Positions 55,021 through 64,000 are shown, counted from the stretch's first letter. The stretch: 64,000 nucleotides of DNA from Exiguobacterium qingdaonense (GCF_018617855.1 NZ_JACSKY010000011.1:1-64000); one strand, 5' to 3'. The notes: generated from the letters alone by a model not told the origin. Numbers and translations are program-made.

Positions 55021-57512
55021 TAACGTTTCCGACTAATCAATCGCGCTGTCCGTAAAATCGAAGGCAACAATTTACGACGTTGCCGAAATGCGAGATACCG
55101 ACCTTCCCACGACGGTTTGAATTTTTGCTTGAACTGTCTCAATCCACTGAACGGATAGATATAACTGATATTCTCAAAGATATCAGCGGCGACGCGCTCC
55201 GGCCAATGCGAGAACGTCTGCCCTCCGACGGCGGCAAGTGGTGCCACGCCGAGTCCGACCTGTTCATAACCTTCCGTTCGCGCCCAGTCGATGATGTGAA
55301 GAATCAATACTTCAATCGCTCCGGAGGGCGCATCACTCTTCGAACGCATCAAGTCGATTGAAATCGTCCCGTCCCCTCGAAGTAACGAAATGAAAGCCAC
55401 GACAACGCCGTCCGCATCTCGCAACAAGGCAATCGGGTAACGGGTCAACGTTTCGTAGTCGAAGAAACCGAGGGAGAACCCTTTTTCATTCCGATTCCCA
55501 ATCCATTCGTCCGAGATGTCTTTTAACTCCTGTAACAGCAAAAGACCCGGTTCGCGAACGATATCAAACGTAATCCCTTTCTTCTCGAATTGATTAAAGA
55601 GTGAGCGCATATTGGCCCGCTTTTTTCCTGACAACGAAAATGTCTGCACGTCAACCGTCGCCTCTTCCCCAAGTTTGAAGAACGTGAAGCCGGCATCATG
55701 GAGGCGTGGCATCCAATTCGGTGTGATTTGATAAAATAAAGGAATATACCCGATCCGGTCCGCATCTTCAATGAAACGCGTCAAAAGTTCAGTCGCGGCC
55801 TGTTTCTCACCTTGGATATCTCCAAGAACAATCGCATGGTTCCGCGCTGTCGCAAATAAGAGACACGCGTTTCCAGTCTCGTTCATATAGAAACGCTTAT
55901 CTGCCATATGGACCAAATCAAAGCTACTCGATGTCTGTTGTGTTGCTTGAAACTGTCTGATTCGCCTTTCATCATATGATTCTCCAAGTACCGGACGTTT
56001 CCAACGGTCAAACAAGAGAAGAAGTACGCTTGTTACAAGTGATGTGATGAGAAGTAGGAACACGGTCAACCAACCTGCCTGATGCGATGTGAAGAACAAG
56101 GCATCGGTACCAGCGAACGACTGCAACAAGAGGGCATGGGAGCCGACATAAAACAGTACATAAATCAAGTTTCGGATGAGGCGTCCGGTCGTTAAAATCG
56201 AACGATATCGGATGTGTCGTTTACGCGTCAACCAGACGAACGTCGCGAACCCGATCACGACGAATGTTTCAAACAGGTTCAAGCCGCGAGCGATCACACC
56301 GATGGTCGCCGAAATGAACGCTGTATTGAGTAACCAGAGCGTTCGTTTCGTTCGCACAAACATACCATATACAGACAAGAACATAAGAAGTCCAGCACTT
56401 GATAAGAATAGCGTCCCAATCCATTCGAACCAGCGATTCACCTCATAGAGCGGTGTCACGCTCGGAAGAAGGGTTTGGAACCAAATCAACAAGCTACTCA
56501 TGAGTGCGATGAGGCTGCCTGCCAATCGTCCGATTTTTGCGAGTGTTCGAGAAACGATTCGCCACACGACAGTACCAATCTCATAAGAAGACCCGATGAT
56601 TGGCCGATATTCGATTTGTTTGACGACCTGGTCCCCGAACGAAATCGCTGCGAGAAAGAGTCCAATCAAAAAAGGGACAACGAAATAGACGAACCGGTAG
56701 ATGATCAGTGACGAGAGGACGATGTCTTGGTGAATCCCAAGCTGTGTCATCCCGACGAGATATAGTAAGTCGAACGTGCCGGCACCCCCGGGAACGAGTG
56801 AGACGACACCGACGACCGTCGCCACGATAAATACTCCGAAGAGTTGCGCGAATGAGGCCGACCCGTCGAGTAACGATAAGGCATAGAGGGCAACGAGTCC
56901 TGCAGTGACCCATTCCGCAAGCGAGGTCATCGTGTATCCAATCAGAGTGGCCCACCCAACGTTTGATCGGCGTGAGGTGACGAATAAATAAAACGGGAGC
57001 ATCGCGCTCACCACGAGTAGCACCGGCCAAATCCAAGGTTTTGTTCCGACGAGGGCACCTGCGGGGAACATCCCGAGGAGCACACCGATGGAGAGGATAG
57101 AGAGACCGCTGATCAGTGTCGGGGTCATCCAACCGATCGCACGAAGCAGACGTTTCGTATCCGTATAGGGACGATAGAGCGAGGTACGAAGGGCAATCCC
57201 GATTACGCCGCCGAATCCAAGCATCCCATTCATCGAGTTCGTGATCCACGCCGTCTGAACGATTTTTCGTCTCGGCAACTCAATATGTAAAGAACGAAGT
57301 AGGAAATAGTCATATCCCGTCATCGTCAAGACGGCGAATCCACCGAGTACAATGAGTGTGAACTGTTCCCATCCGCTTAACTGCTTTAAAGTTGTGAAGG
57401 CAGTCGCAAGCGAGAGGTCTCTTAGCTCCTGTCCACTTTGAATTAAAATCAAACTGATCAACGCGATAGGAACGAGCCATTTCAATTGTTTCCATGAAAA
57501 ACGAGTACGCAT
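55020..57512 (-). CDS. mprF: Phosphatidylglycerol lysyltransferase/flippase MprF
   Basis: An 830-residue protein. The first about 500 residues form a membrane flippase with a dozen or more helices. The C-terminal about 300 residues are the DUF2156-type aminoacyl-transferase that moves lysine from Lys-tRNA to phosphatidylglycerol (for example FDLVHMADKRFYMNETGNACLLFATARNHAIVLGDIQGEK). Lysyl-PG reduces negative surface charge and protects against cationic peptides and daptomycin. Start behind AAGGAGA. It is transcribed against the preceding operon and divergently from ada. A possible operator, AATCGTA/TACGATT, lies at 57560-57581. Confidence 0.95.
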   Translation of the reverse strand: MRTRFSWKQLKWLVPIALISLILIQSGQELRDLSLATAFTTLKQLSGWEQFTLIVLGGFAVLTMTGYDYFLLRSLHIELPRRKIVQTAWITNSMNGMLGFGGVIGIALRTSLYRPYTDTKRLLRAIGWMTPTLISGLSILSIGVLLGMFPAGALVGTKPWIWPVLLVVSAMLPFYLFVTSRRSNVGWATLIGYTMTSLAEWVTAGLVALYALSLLDGSASFAQLFGVFIVATVVGVVSLVPGGAGTFDLLYLVGMTQLGIHQDIVLSSLIIYRFVYFVVPFLIGLFLAAISFGDQVVKQIEYRPIIGSSYEIGTVVWRIVSRTLAKIGRLAGSLIALMSSLLIWFQTLLPSVTPLYEVNRWFEWIGTLFLSSAGLLMFLSVYGMFVRTKRTLWLLNTAFISATIGVIARGLNLFETFVVIGFATFVWLTRKRHIRYRSILTTGRLIRNLIYVLFYVGSHALLLQSFAGTDALFFTSHQAGWLTVFLLLITSLVTSVLLLLFDRWKRPVLGESYDERRIRQFQATQQTSSSFDLVHMADKRFYMNETGNACLLFATARNHAIVLGDIQGEKQAATELLTRFIEDADRIGYIPLFYQITPNWMPRLHDAGFTFFKLGEEATVDVQTFSLSGKKRANMRSLFNQFEKKGITFDIVREPGLLLLQELKDISDEWIGNRNEKGFSLGFFDYETLTRYPIALLRDADGVVVAFISLLRGDGTISIDLMRSKSDAPSGAIEVLILHIIDWARTEGYEQVGLGVAPLAAVGGQTFSHWPERVAADIFENISYIYPFSGLRQFKQKFKPSWEGRYLAFRQRRKLLPSILRTARLISRKR

Positions 57513-57684
57513 GAGGTTTTCTCCTTATCTGTCATATGACGGACAGCATTATCTGACTAAATCGTACTACAGGATACGATTGAAATCTGTAAAACGTTTC
57601 AGAATGAAAGGATGATAAGCGCAAGAAAAAGGACGATATGTCCGTTGCACGTCCGTTACAATAAAGAGAGGAAGGGGTGTGGAG

Positions 57685-58233
57685 ATGCTGACATTTGAAG
57701 AAAAGTGGGCAAAAATACTCGCTTGTGATGCGACATATGACGGATTGTTCTATACGGCCGTGAAAACGACAAAAATCTATTGTCGTCCCTCATGCCGGTC
57801 TCGTAAGCCAAAAAAAGAGAATGTCGACTTTTATGAGACGAGACAAGAGGCGGAAGAGCGTGGATTTCGACCATGCAAGCGATGTCAACCAGATGTCGAG
57901 CACGCCCCATGGGACATACTCGTTCAAAAAATTACAGCTTTTTTGGTGCAACATTATAAACAACCGATTCGCCTCGAACACATTGCCGAGTACACAAAAC
58001 TCAGTCTTTTCCACTTAGAACGGACATTCACAGAAGCGGCAGGCGAGACGCCGAGACAACGATTAGAGCGGATACGAATTGATAAGGCGTCATATCTATT
58101 GCGAGCAACCGCCATGAGTAATCTGTCGGTTTGCTATGAGGTCGGGTTTCAAACACCGTCGAACTTTTACCGCGTCTTCAAACGAATCAAAGGTTGCACA
58201 CCGAATATGTATCGAAAAGGAGAAGACGTATGA
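57685..58233 (+). CDS. adaA: Methylphosphotriester-DNA methyltransferase/AraC regulator (AdaA-like)
   Basis: 182 residues from the ATG at 57685. The N-terminal Ada zinc domain carries the Cys set CRPSCRSRKP..CKRCQP; its first Cys accepts a methyl group from DNA phosphotriesters. The AraC-type helix-turn-helix follows (IRLEHIAEYTKLSLFHLERTF and VCYEVGFQTPSNFYRVFKRIKG). Methylated Ada activates its own operon. Start is supported by AAGGGG. ada, alkA and ogt overlap in series and form one unit. Confidence 0.95.
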   Translation: MLTFEEKWAKILACDATYDGLFYTAVKTTKIYCRPSCRSRKPKKENVDFYETRQEAEERGFRPCKRCQPDVEHAPWDILVQKITAFLVQHYKQPIRLEHIAEYTKLSLFHLERTFTEAAGETPRQRLERIRIDKASYLLRATAMSNLSVCYEVGFQTPSNFYRVFKRIKGCTPNMYRKGEDV

Positions 58234-59123
58234 CAGAGATGCTACTCGCTGTACAGCAGCCGTTTGATTTTCATGAGTGTCTCGTCTTTTTGAGTCGGTC
58301 CGAACAAGAAGTGCTCCATGTCACGACGGACAAGGTAGTTCAAAAGCTGATGCGAATCGGGGAACGCCTCATCCTAGTCGAGCTTCAAGAAAAGGGATAT
58401 TACATTCGTGTACGGTTCCCAGGCGATGACGTCTCGGATGCGGAGACAGAAAGCATTGAACGTGAAGTCCGTGACTGGTTAGACCTTGATCGTGACCTGA
58501 CGCCGTTTGAAACGATGGGTGCGAAAGATGAATTGCTGGCACCTTTGATTGAAACACATCGTGGATTACGGATGATCGGCTTCCCAGATTTGTTTGAAGC
58601 GCTCGCCTGGGCCATCATCGGACAACAGATCACACTTTCATTTGCCTATACGATTAAACGACGCTTCGTCGAACGATACGGGGATCATCGAGTCGTCGCG
58701 GGTAACGCGTATTGGACATTCCCACGGGCGGAACGCATCGCCCTGCTCGAACCAGAAGAGTTACGTGAGCTACAGTTCAGTCGAAGAAAAGCTGAGTATA
58801 TCATTGATATTGCACGGGAAATAACGGATGGAAATCTATCGAAATCGACTTTACAATCACTCTCCTCAGCTGATATCCGTCAACGGTTACTCGCAATCCG
58901 AGGTGTCGGAGAATGGACGGCAGACTATGTCTTGATGAAGTGTTTTCAGGACGCATCAGCCTTTCCTGTCGCAGATGTCGGATTGCATCAAGCGATTCAG
59001 CATCGGTTAGGGACATCGAAAAAACCAACGATTGAGGAAGTGAAACGCTACGGTGAATCGTGGCAAGGGTGGGAAGGATACGCGACATTTTACCTTTGGA
59101 GGTCATTGTATGGAAACGTATAA
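58230..59123 (+). CDS. alkA: DNA-3-methyladenine glycosylase II (AlkA)
   Basis: 297 residues, ATG overlapping the ada stop (ATGA). An N-terminal beta domain is followed by the HhH-GPD core: [18 protein letters not shown] and the catalytic Asp in [12 protein letters not shown]. It excises N3-methyladenine and other alkylated bases. Good site AAAAGGAGAAGA. ogt begins 14 bases before its end. Confidence 0.95.
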   Translation: MTEMLLAVQQPFDFHECLVFLSRSEQEVLHVTTDKVVQKLMRIGERLILVELQEKGYYIRVRFPGDDVSDAETESIEREVRDWLDLDRDLTPFETMGAKDELLAPLIETHRGLRMIGFPDLFEALAWAIIGQQITLSFAYTIKRRFVERYGDHRVVAGNAYWTFPRAERIALLEPEELRELQFSRRKAEYIIDIAREITDGNLSKSTLQSLSSADIRQRLLAIRGVGEWTADYVLMKCFQDASAFPVADVGLHQAIQHRLGTSKKPTIEEVKRYGESWQGWEGYATFYLWRSLYGNV

Positions 59124-59589
59124 ATTGGACATGAACACACCGATCGGTATCCTTGAAATTAGTGGAACCGAGGATGTCATTCAATCGATTTTATTCGTCG
59201 AACGAGAGGCAACCTTCCTTGAACAAGATGTACCTGACGTATTGCGACAATGCCGAGATGAACTAAACGCCTACTTTCGCGGCGAGCGTATGACGTTCAC
59301 GTTTCCGACTGAACAAATCGGCACCGATTTTCAACGAGAGGTATGGTCTGCGTTACAGACGATTCGCTTTTCGAAGACGGCTTCTTACCGAGAACTCGCC
59401 GAACGAGTGAAGCGACCTGCGGCTGTCCGGGCGGTCGGAGCGACGAACGGACGTAACAGATTGAGCATCGTTGTGCCTTGTCATCGAGTCATCGGATCGA
59501 ACGGGAAACTGACGGGATATGCTGGTGGATTATGGCGAAAAGAGTGGCTCTTACGTCATGAGCAACGAATCGCACATCCAACCCAGTAA
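59110..59589 (+). CDS. ogt: Methylated-DNA-[protein]-cysteine S-methyltransferase (Ogt/AdaB)
   Basis: 159 residues from the ATG at 59110, overlapping alkA by 14 bases. The acceptor Cys is in the motif [21 protein letters not shown]. The N-terminal half is short and variable. It removes methyl groups from O6-methylguanine by transferring them to itself. Third gene of the ada-alkA-ogt adaptive-response operon. Confidence 0.95.
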   Translation: METYKLDMNTPIGILEISGTEDVIQSILFVEREATFLEQDVPDVLRQCRDELNAYFRGERMTFTFPTEQIGTDFQREVWSALQTIRFSKTASYRELAERVKRPAAVRAVGATNGRNRLSIVVPCHRVIGSNGKLTGYAGGLWRKEWLLRHEQRIAHPTQ

Positions 59590-59704
59590 AAAAACACTTC
59601 CCCCTTCAAATCTGCTACACTAGAGATGGTCCTATCGTGACGTCAGAATCGACGAAGTTATAGGATGATTCCCGTCACTTATGGAGAAGGTTTTGGAGGA
59701 ATGT

Positions 59705-60568
59705 ATGATTAAATTACTAGCAGATTCAACGTGTGACTTATCAGATGAAGTACTCGAACAGTACAACATCGGGGTCGCGCCGTTGATCATTACGATGAAC
59801 AATATGTCTTATCAGGACCGGGTGGATATCCAGCCGGATGAATTTTACGGAATGTTGGAAGCGCTGCCGGAATTCCCGACAACGGCGATGCCGAGCCCGG
59901 CGACGTTCTTAACCTTGATGGAAGATGCGGTCGCAGCCGGTCATGAAGAGATTTTATGCATCTGCATGTCGAGTGGGACGAGCGGGTCTTACCAATCGGC
60001 GGTCATCGGGAAAGAATACTTCGAAGAAGCACACCCTGAATCGACCGTGAAGATTCATGTCGTCGACTCCCGTTCGATGAGTCACGGTAGCGGTTGGTTG
60101 TTACTGAAGAGTGCGCAGATGCGTGAAGCCGGTGCTACGTTCGAGGAACTCGTTGACTTTAATGAGACGTATAAGACGAAAGTAAAACACTTTTTATCGG
60201 TAGATGACTTAGACCACTTGATCAAGAGTGGGCGTATTTCGAACGCGAGTGCCATCATCGGAAAGTTGCTTATGGTAAAACCTATCATGAGCATGAAGAA
60301 CGGAAAAGGTGCCATTGTTGCCAAGGAACGGGGCACCCGTAAAGTGCTGAAGCATTATACGGATGAGTTCGTGAAACGCGTCAACCCGGACATCACGAAT
60401 TTCGTAATCATCGGATACACATCCGATCAGCGGATTGCTGAAAACTTAAAAGCGAAGCTTGAAACAGAAACTGACTTCACCGGCGAGATTTATCTCATGC
60501 AGATGGGGGTCTCGGTCGGGACGCACGTCGGTCTCGGTGCCATTTCCATGTTCTTCGTGGAGAAGTAA
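59705..60568 (+). CDS. DegV-family fatty-acid-binding protein
   Basis: 287 residues from the ATG at 59705 (GGAGG seven bases upstream; the frame to 59681 lacks a site). It begins KLLADSTCDLSDEVLEQY and has the DegV fold with the fatty-acid-binding SSGTSGSYQSA and KSGRISNASAIIGKLLMVKPI segments. DegV proteins bind fatty acids and hand them to the fatty acid kinase FakA as FakB. No fakA lies nearby. A terminator follows. Confidence 0.93.
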   Translation: MIKLLADSTCDLSDEVLEQYNIGVAPLIITMNNMSYQDRVDIQPDEFYGMLEALPEFPTTAMPSPATFLTLMEDAVAAGHEEILCICMSSGTSGSYQSAVIGKEYFEEAHPESTVKIHVVDSRSMSHGSGWLLLKSAQMREAGATFEELVDFNETYKTKVKHFLSVDDLDHLIKSGRISNASAIIGKLLMVKPIMSMKNGKGAIVAKERGTRKVLKHYTDEFVKRVNPDITNFVIIGYTSDQRIAENLKAKLETETDFTGEIYLMQMGVSVGTHVGLGAISMFFVEK

Positions 60569-60570
60569 CA

Positions 60571-60600
60571 AAAGCCGTCTCCTTGCGAGGCGGCTTATTT
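60571..60600 (+). terminator. Terminator of degV
   Basis: AAGCCGTCTC pairs with GAGGCGGCTT (one GU pair), followed by ATTTATG, a weak T-run. Confidence 0.65.
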
Positions 60601-60667
60601 ATGTGGCTGGACTCATATATTGGTGCAATTTTTTCGGCGACATAAAAGAAGGAAAATTGCAGTTTCC

Positions 60668-60697
60668 TTGACAATGTGATGTACGAAGTTTTATAAA
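60668..60697 (+). promoter_or_regulatory. Promoter of the Zur-controlled operon
   Basis: TTGACA (60668-60673) and TATAAA (60692-60697) with an 18-base spacer, directly before a Zur box that overlaps the start site. Confidence 0.75.
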
Positions 60698-60712
60698 TGG
60701 TAATGATTACGA
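60698..60712. promoter_or_regulatory. Zur box upstream of the flavoprotein-FeoB-like operon
   Basis: TGGTAATGATTACGA matches the Bacillus Zur core TCGTAATNATTACGA at all but one position, flanked by A/T-rich arms as in the consensus. Binding of Zn-Zur would cover the transcription start, so expression is predicted under zinc limitation. Confidence 0.8.
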
Positions 60713-60734
60713 TTAAAAATCTAGGAGTGTTCAT

Positions 60735-61811
60735 ATGATTACCATTATCGGAGCCGGACCATCAGGTGTCGGGATGTCCATTTTATTAAAAAAACTAGCC
60801 GTTCCCTTCGTTTTGGTCGATCGAGAAGAGGTAGGTGCCAGTTTAGCGAAGTGGCCTAAAGAAACAACGTTTTTAACGCCTTCTTTTACGGCGCATGGGT
60901 TTGGCGCGCTGGATTTAAATGCGGTTGCCCCAAATACGTCGCCAGCATACTCCCTTCATGGAGAGCGATTCACAGGACTCGAGTATCAACGTTACTTAAA
61001 AAGCCTCGTTCAATTTTATGAACTTCCGTATAAACAACAAGACATACAGCATATCGAAAAACAAGGAGATCAGTTCCTTTTAACTCATTCGGACGGAACG
61101 AGTGTCAGTGACTTTGTCGTATTGGCGACAGGTGAATATGGTGCACCTGTTCAGCCATTTGAAGCCGGAAAACATGTTTCGGACGTGACTTCGTACGAAG
61201 TGGAGCCAGCGAGTGTCATTATCGGCGGTGGCGAGTCTGCGGCAGACGCAGCGATCCATTTGTCGAAAGAGCGTGATGTCCTCGTACTAATGAGAGAACA
61301 ATGGGGGGCGCAACACCACGACCCATCGATGACATTGGCACCATACACGAAACAACGTCTTTTCCCGTTAATTGCAGAAGGTCGTGTCCAAATGCGCGTT
61401 GCGAACGTTCACGAAGTCACGGAGAAGGAGGGGATGTATTCCATCAAGACGGACACCGGGACAATCCAGACAGATTATGCTCCGATTGTGGCCACCGGAT
61501 ACAAACCGAACCTTGGTCCATTCCGTGATTGGTTCGAATGGGATGAATCGGGCATGCCGATTTTGAATGACCGCGACGGTTCGACGATTGATGAGAATCT
61601 GTTTTTGATTGGACCGAGTGTGCGCCAACGAAACGTCATCTTCTGTTTCCTTTATAAATATCGCCAACGTTTTGCGGTCGTCGCAGAGACGATTCTCAAT
61701 ATGACAGGTGAATCGGTGACGGACGAGCAGGGCGCAGTGTTCAATGATTATATTGACAACGATATGTTTTTACACGATTTGTCTTGCTGTGACGCAGGAT
61801 GTGATTGCTAA
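60735..61811 (+). CDS. FAD-dependent NAD(P)-binding oxidoreductase with Cys-rich tail
   Basis: 358 residues. The N-terminal FAD site is IIGAGPSGVGMSILLKKL and a second dinucleotide site IIGGGESAADAAIHLSKE lies at about 158-172. The layout resembles small flavin monooxygenase/YpdA-like reductases. The extreme C-terminus is CCDAGCDC, five Cys in nine residues, which could bind zinc or act as a redox or metal-transfer tail. It is co-transcribed with a FeoB-like protein (its stop shares a base with that ATG) behind a Zur box, so a role in zinc handling is inferred. Confidence 0.85.
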   Translation: MITIIGAGPSGVGMSILLKKLAVPFVLVDREEVGASLAKWPKETTFLTPSFTAHGFGALDLNAVAPNTSPAYSLHGERFTGLEYQRYLKSLVQFYELPYKQQDIQHIEKQGDQFLLTHSDGTSVSDFVVLATGEYGAPVQPFEAGKHVSDVTSYEVEPASVIIGGGESAADAAIHLSKERDVLVLMREQWGAQHHDPSMTLAPYTKQRLFPLIAEGRVQMRVANVHEVTEKEGMYSIKTDTGTIQTDYAPIVATGYKPNLGPFRDWFEWDESGMPILNDRDGSTIDENLFLIGPSVRQRNVIFCFLYKYRQRFAVVAETILNMTGESVTDEQGAVFNDYIDNDMFLHDLSCCDAGCDC

Positions 61812-63385
61812 TGCAAGTCGCATTGATTGGTCTCGAATCGTCAGGGAAATCGAGCCTTTTATATCGACTGAGCGAATATAAAACGGCTCGTGGCATGAAC
61901 CAGCGTGGGTCGACGACCGACATCGTATCTTTTGAAACAGAGGGTTTGACGTTTCATGATATGCCAGGACTACGACATGACTCGGATGTTGAACGCTATC
62001 GACAGGTGACAGACGAGGCCGCTGTTCACGTTATTTTCGCAAGAGCGCATCAACTGATTCGGGAGTGGAAACGACTCGAGCGAGTCATGCTGTCAGGGAA
62101 ACGAATCTTACTTGTCATCTCGCATATCGATCGATTGGATGTAGACTCGCTTCGTCGCGTCGAGCACCAGTTGAAGAAACGGAAGATCCCTCACGTCCTG
62201 TTGCAAACGTCAGATCGTACGTGGAAGACTAAATTATTCTTTAAAGAACTTCAAGAGGCAAGGGAATTATCAAATGAAGACGTTTCGGCGTTGACGAGTC
62301 TATATATTAAACAGACTGACCCGATGAACATCTTTTTAAGACATCCGGTCGGCGGGATTGTGATGGCAGCACTCACAATTTTACTTTTGTACGGGTTACC
62401 GGTCGTTCTCGCCTATCAAGTGGCGAGTCGGCTTGAGCCGTTTGTAGACCGATTCGTTGAAATCGGGTCGACATTTGTGACGGGTAACTTCTTATCGACG
62501 ATGTTGTTCGGAGACTTCGGTCTATTGTCACTTGGTTTATATTCGTTCGTCTGGGCGTTCCCGGTCGTTGTCTTGTTAGGTGTGACGGTCGGTGTGACAG
62601 ATGATACAGGACTAAAGGATAAACTCGCTGACGCGCTCGATCCAATCATGCGAAAGATCGGTTTGAGTGGTCAAGATTTGATTCCGTTCCTCGGTGGTTT
62701 CGGCTGTAATGTGACAGCGCTCGATCAAACGAAAGGATGTCATGCGTGCACGCAGAAAAATTGTGCTTCGCTCATCTCCATCGGCTCGGCGTGTAGCTAT
62801 CAGATGGGAGCGACGCTGTCCGTATTCGGTGCAATTGGGAAGCCGATGCTCGTATTCCCCTATGTGTTCAGTCTTCTCGTCATTTCGCTGATTCATTTAA
62901 AATTATTTGCGCGTAAAGATGTCCCGATTTTTTGGCGTCATGAAACGTTTTTACAATTACCACAGGCATCAAACGTGCTCCGTCACGTCCGTGATGTCGT
63001 AGCGCAGTTCATGATCCAGGCGATGCCACTTTTCCTCCTCATCTGTCTCGTAGCAGGATTGCTCGATTGGAGTGGGTGGATTGAAACGCTCGAAACGGTG
63101 ATGGATCCAATATTATCTATTCTTCAACTTCCCGCAATCGGTGCGACGGCATTGTTTGCGAGTATCATCCGCAAAGATGGGATTTTATTGTTGAACGAAT
63201 CGGCCGCTACGATGACGACTGTCGATGTGTTCTTGCTCGTCTTGTTCGCTTCACTCGCCACTTCATGTCTCGTTACGATGTCAAAAATGGTGCAACTGTT
63301 CGGATGGCGTCACGCAATGAAGACGATTGCTTTACAGTTCATGACGGCATTTGTCGCCATTTTTCTCTTGTCGAATATTTTGTAA
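61811..63385 (+). CDS. FeoB-like transporter with GTPase domain (probable zinc role)
   Basis: 524 residues from the ATG at 61811. The N-terminal P-loop is GLESSGKSSL (7-15) with a DMPG switch; the usual NKxD reads SHID, so nucleotide specificity may differ. From about 180 there are about eight membrane helices with two FeoB gate-like segments: LIPFLGGFGCNVTALDQTKGC and the C-terminal IGATALFASIIRKDGILLLNE. A Cys-rich insertion, CHACTQKNCASLISIGSACS, sits in the core gate. True FeoB imports ferrous iron. Here the Zur box and Cys-rich motifs suggest zinc or another thiophilic metal. Shorter than FeoB. Confidence 0.85.
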   Translation: MQVALIGLESSGKSSLLYRLSEYKTARGMNQRGSTTDIVSFETEGLTFHDMPGLRHDSDVERYRQVTDEAAVHVIFARAHQLIREWKRLERVMLSGKRILLVISHIDRLDVDSLRRVEHQLKKRKIPHVLLQTSDRTWKTKLFFKELQEARELSNEDVSALTSLYIKQTDPMNIFLRHPVGGIVMAALTILLLYGLPVVLAYQVASRLEPFVDRFVEIGSTFVTGNFLSTMLFGDFGLLSLGLYSFVWAFPVVVLLGVTVGVTDDTGLKDKLADALDPIMRKIGLSGQDLIPFLGGFGCNVTALDQTKGCHACTQKNCASLISIGSACSYQMGATLSVFGAIGKPMLVFPYVFSLLVISLIHLKLFARKDVPIFWRHETFLQLPQASNVLRHVRDVVAQFMIQAMPLFLLICLVAGLLDWSGWIETLETVMDPILSILQLPAIGATALFASIIRKDGILLLNESAATMTTVDVFLLVLFASLATSCLVTMSKMVQLFGWRHAMKTIALQFMTAFVAIFLLSNIL

Positions 63386-63404
63386 GGAAACGATTGAATC
63401 AGTA

Positions 63405-63439
63405 GTCGAGGGATGTTTTCATACACCCTCGGCTTTTTT
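63405..63439. terminator. Terminator of the Zur operon (bidirectional)
   Basis: GTCGAGGG pairs with CCCTCGGC (one GU pair) across a loop, followed by TTTTTT on the plus strand. It also lies at the end of a possible minus-strand small gene. Confidence 0.75.
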
Positions 63440-63568
63440 GAATGAATCGACTAGCGAGTGGGCATGTGGATACTCTTTTTCAAAATGCATAATTACCAGC
63501 AAGATAAGCGCGTCCTCGAATCCATGCCAAGAAGCATTTTCATAAAAAGTTTCAGCACAAAAAATCAT
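63419..63568 (-). CDS. Possible 49-residue small protein
   Basis: A minus-strand frame starting at an ATG at 63568 encodes MIFCAETFYENASWHGFEDA and then LILLVIMHFEKEYPHAHSLVDSFKKAEGV. The composition is protein-like with an amphipathic helix, and it ends inside the terminator of the convergent operon. AAGGG lies about eight bases before the ATG. It is too short for confident calling. Confidence 0.35.
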   Translation of the reverse strand: MIFCAETFYENASWHGFEDALILLVIMHFEKEYPHAHSLVDSFKKAEGV

Positions 63569-63598
63569 ACATAACCCTTATCATTCATTACAAAAGAG

Positions 63599-63622
63599 TT
63601 ATAATCGGTATAACGATTATAA
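63599..63622. promoter_or_regulatory. Palindrome upstream of mqo
   Basis: TTATAATCG and CGATTATAA form a perfect nine-base inverted repeat separated by six bases, about 70 bases before the mqo start. It contains TATAAT in both orientations and could be a promoter overlapped by a repressor site. Confidence 0.5.
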
Positions 63623-63692
63623 AATATACGATTGAGGAATGGGGATTCTTCGATCGTATGAAAAAAATTCAGGGGATAAGGATGGGGTTTTC

Positions 63693-64000
63693 ATGAGCAG
63701 TACGCAAACGAGAACAGACGTCATTTTGATTGGGGCAGGCATTATGAGCGCGACGCTCGGTTCACTCTTTAAAGAGCTCGTACCGGAGTGGAACATCAAA
63801 GTGTTCGAAAAGCTTGATGCAGCAGGGGAAGAAAGTTCAAACGAATGGAATAACGCAGGTACGGGGCACGCCGCGCTTTGCGAATTAAACTATACAACAG
63901 AGAACGCAGATGGAACGATTGATATTTCAAAAGCGGTCAACGTCAACGAGCAATTCCAAATCTCTCGTCAGTTTTGGACGCATCTCGTCAATCGGGGATT
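63693..64000 (+). CDS. mqo: Malate:quinone oxidoreductase (partial, runs off the right edge)
   Basis: The first 102 residues are visible. The FAD-binding start [25 protein letters not shown] and the motif [21 protein letters not shown] are the Mqo signature. Mqo is a membrane-associated FAD enzyme that oxidises malate to oxaloacetate and passes electrons to menaquinone, bypassing NAD-linked malate dehydrogenase. It starts behind GGGGATAAGGATGGGG. The rest lies outside the window. Confidence 0.95.
   Translation, partial: MSSTQTRTDVILIGAGIMSATLGSLFKELVPEWNIKVFEKLDAAGEESSNEWNNAGTGHAALCELNYTTENADGTIDISKAVNVNEQFQISRQFWTHLVNRG

Noticed and set aside
56581-57249. 222-residue frame antisense within mprF
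   Set aside because: Arg-rich shadow in another frame of mprF, with no ribosome-binding site.

Overview
The window is a replication-origin region of a low-to-mid GC member of the Bacillales. The gene order (gyrA, gyrB, recF, yaaA, dnaN, dnaA, oriC, rpmH, rnpA, yidC, mnmE, mnmG, rsmG, noc, parB, then ychF, rpsF, ssb, rpsR, gdpP, rplI, dnaB, purA and walRKHIJ-htrA) is the classic Firmicutes origin neighbourhood. The genus is probably Exiguobacterium. That is an inference from gene content (no sporulation block, noc and parB side by side, mqo, a Zur-type operon) and not a database result.

Layout. 1-211 holds the minus-strand promoter and leader of an rRNA operon that lies just off the left edge. 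212-10004 is the leftward arm: a degenerate HD-GYP protein, gyrA, gyrB, recF, yaaA, dnaN and dnaA. oriC is bipartite: an unwinding element with DnaA-trios lies between dnaN and dnaA (about 8440-8627), and a dense DnaA-box array lies between dnaA and rpmH (about 10040-10510). Rightward from 10768 come ribosome, membrane-insertion and tRNA-modification genes, then noc and parB with parS and Noc-binding sites but no parA/soj. The rightward replication and translation block runs to dnaB and purA (with a PurR operator). The complete WalRK cell-wall control operon with htrA follows, then rlmH preceded by a second DnaA-box cluster.

From about 37.3 kb the content becomes accessory: an AT-rich TetR/quinone-reductase pair and a GNAT enzyme. 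Next is a five-gene operon behind a Fur box, with a carrier protein, an adenylating ligase, an MBOAT, an SGNH protein and an MsrA, organised like the dlt teichoic-acid alanylation machinery. Then come a secreted HNH nuclease, a DUF4317 protein, a DbpA-type helicase, a domain-permuted GH3 glycosidase, an alkaline-phosphatase remnant, mprF, an ada-alkA-ogt alkylation-repair operon, degV, and a Zur-box operon pairing a Cys-tailed flavoprotein with a FeoB-like transporter. The window ends inside mqo.

The strongest leads are: (1) joint loss of ParA and of the ParA-contacting N-terminus of ParB while noc, parB, parS and Noc sites remain; (2) the Fur-controlled dlt-like extracytoplasmic acylation operon; (3) the Zur-controlled FeoB-like/flavoprotein pair; (4) a DnaA-box cluster at rlmH about 26 kb from oriC. 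All functional statements rest on reading motifs by eye. No searches were run.
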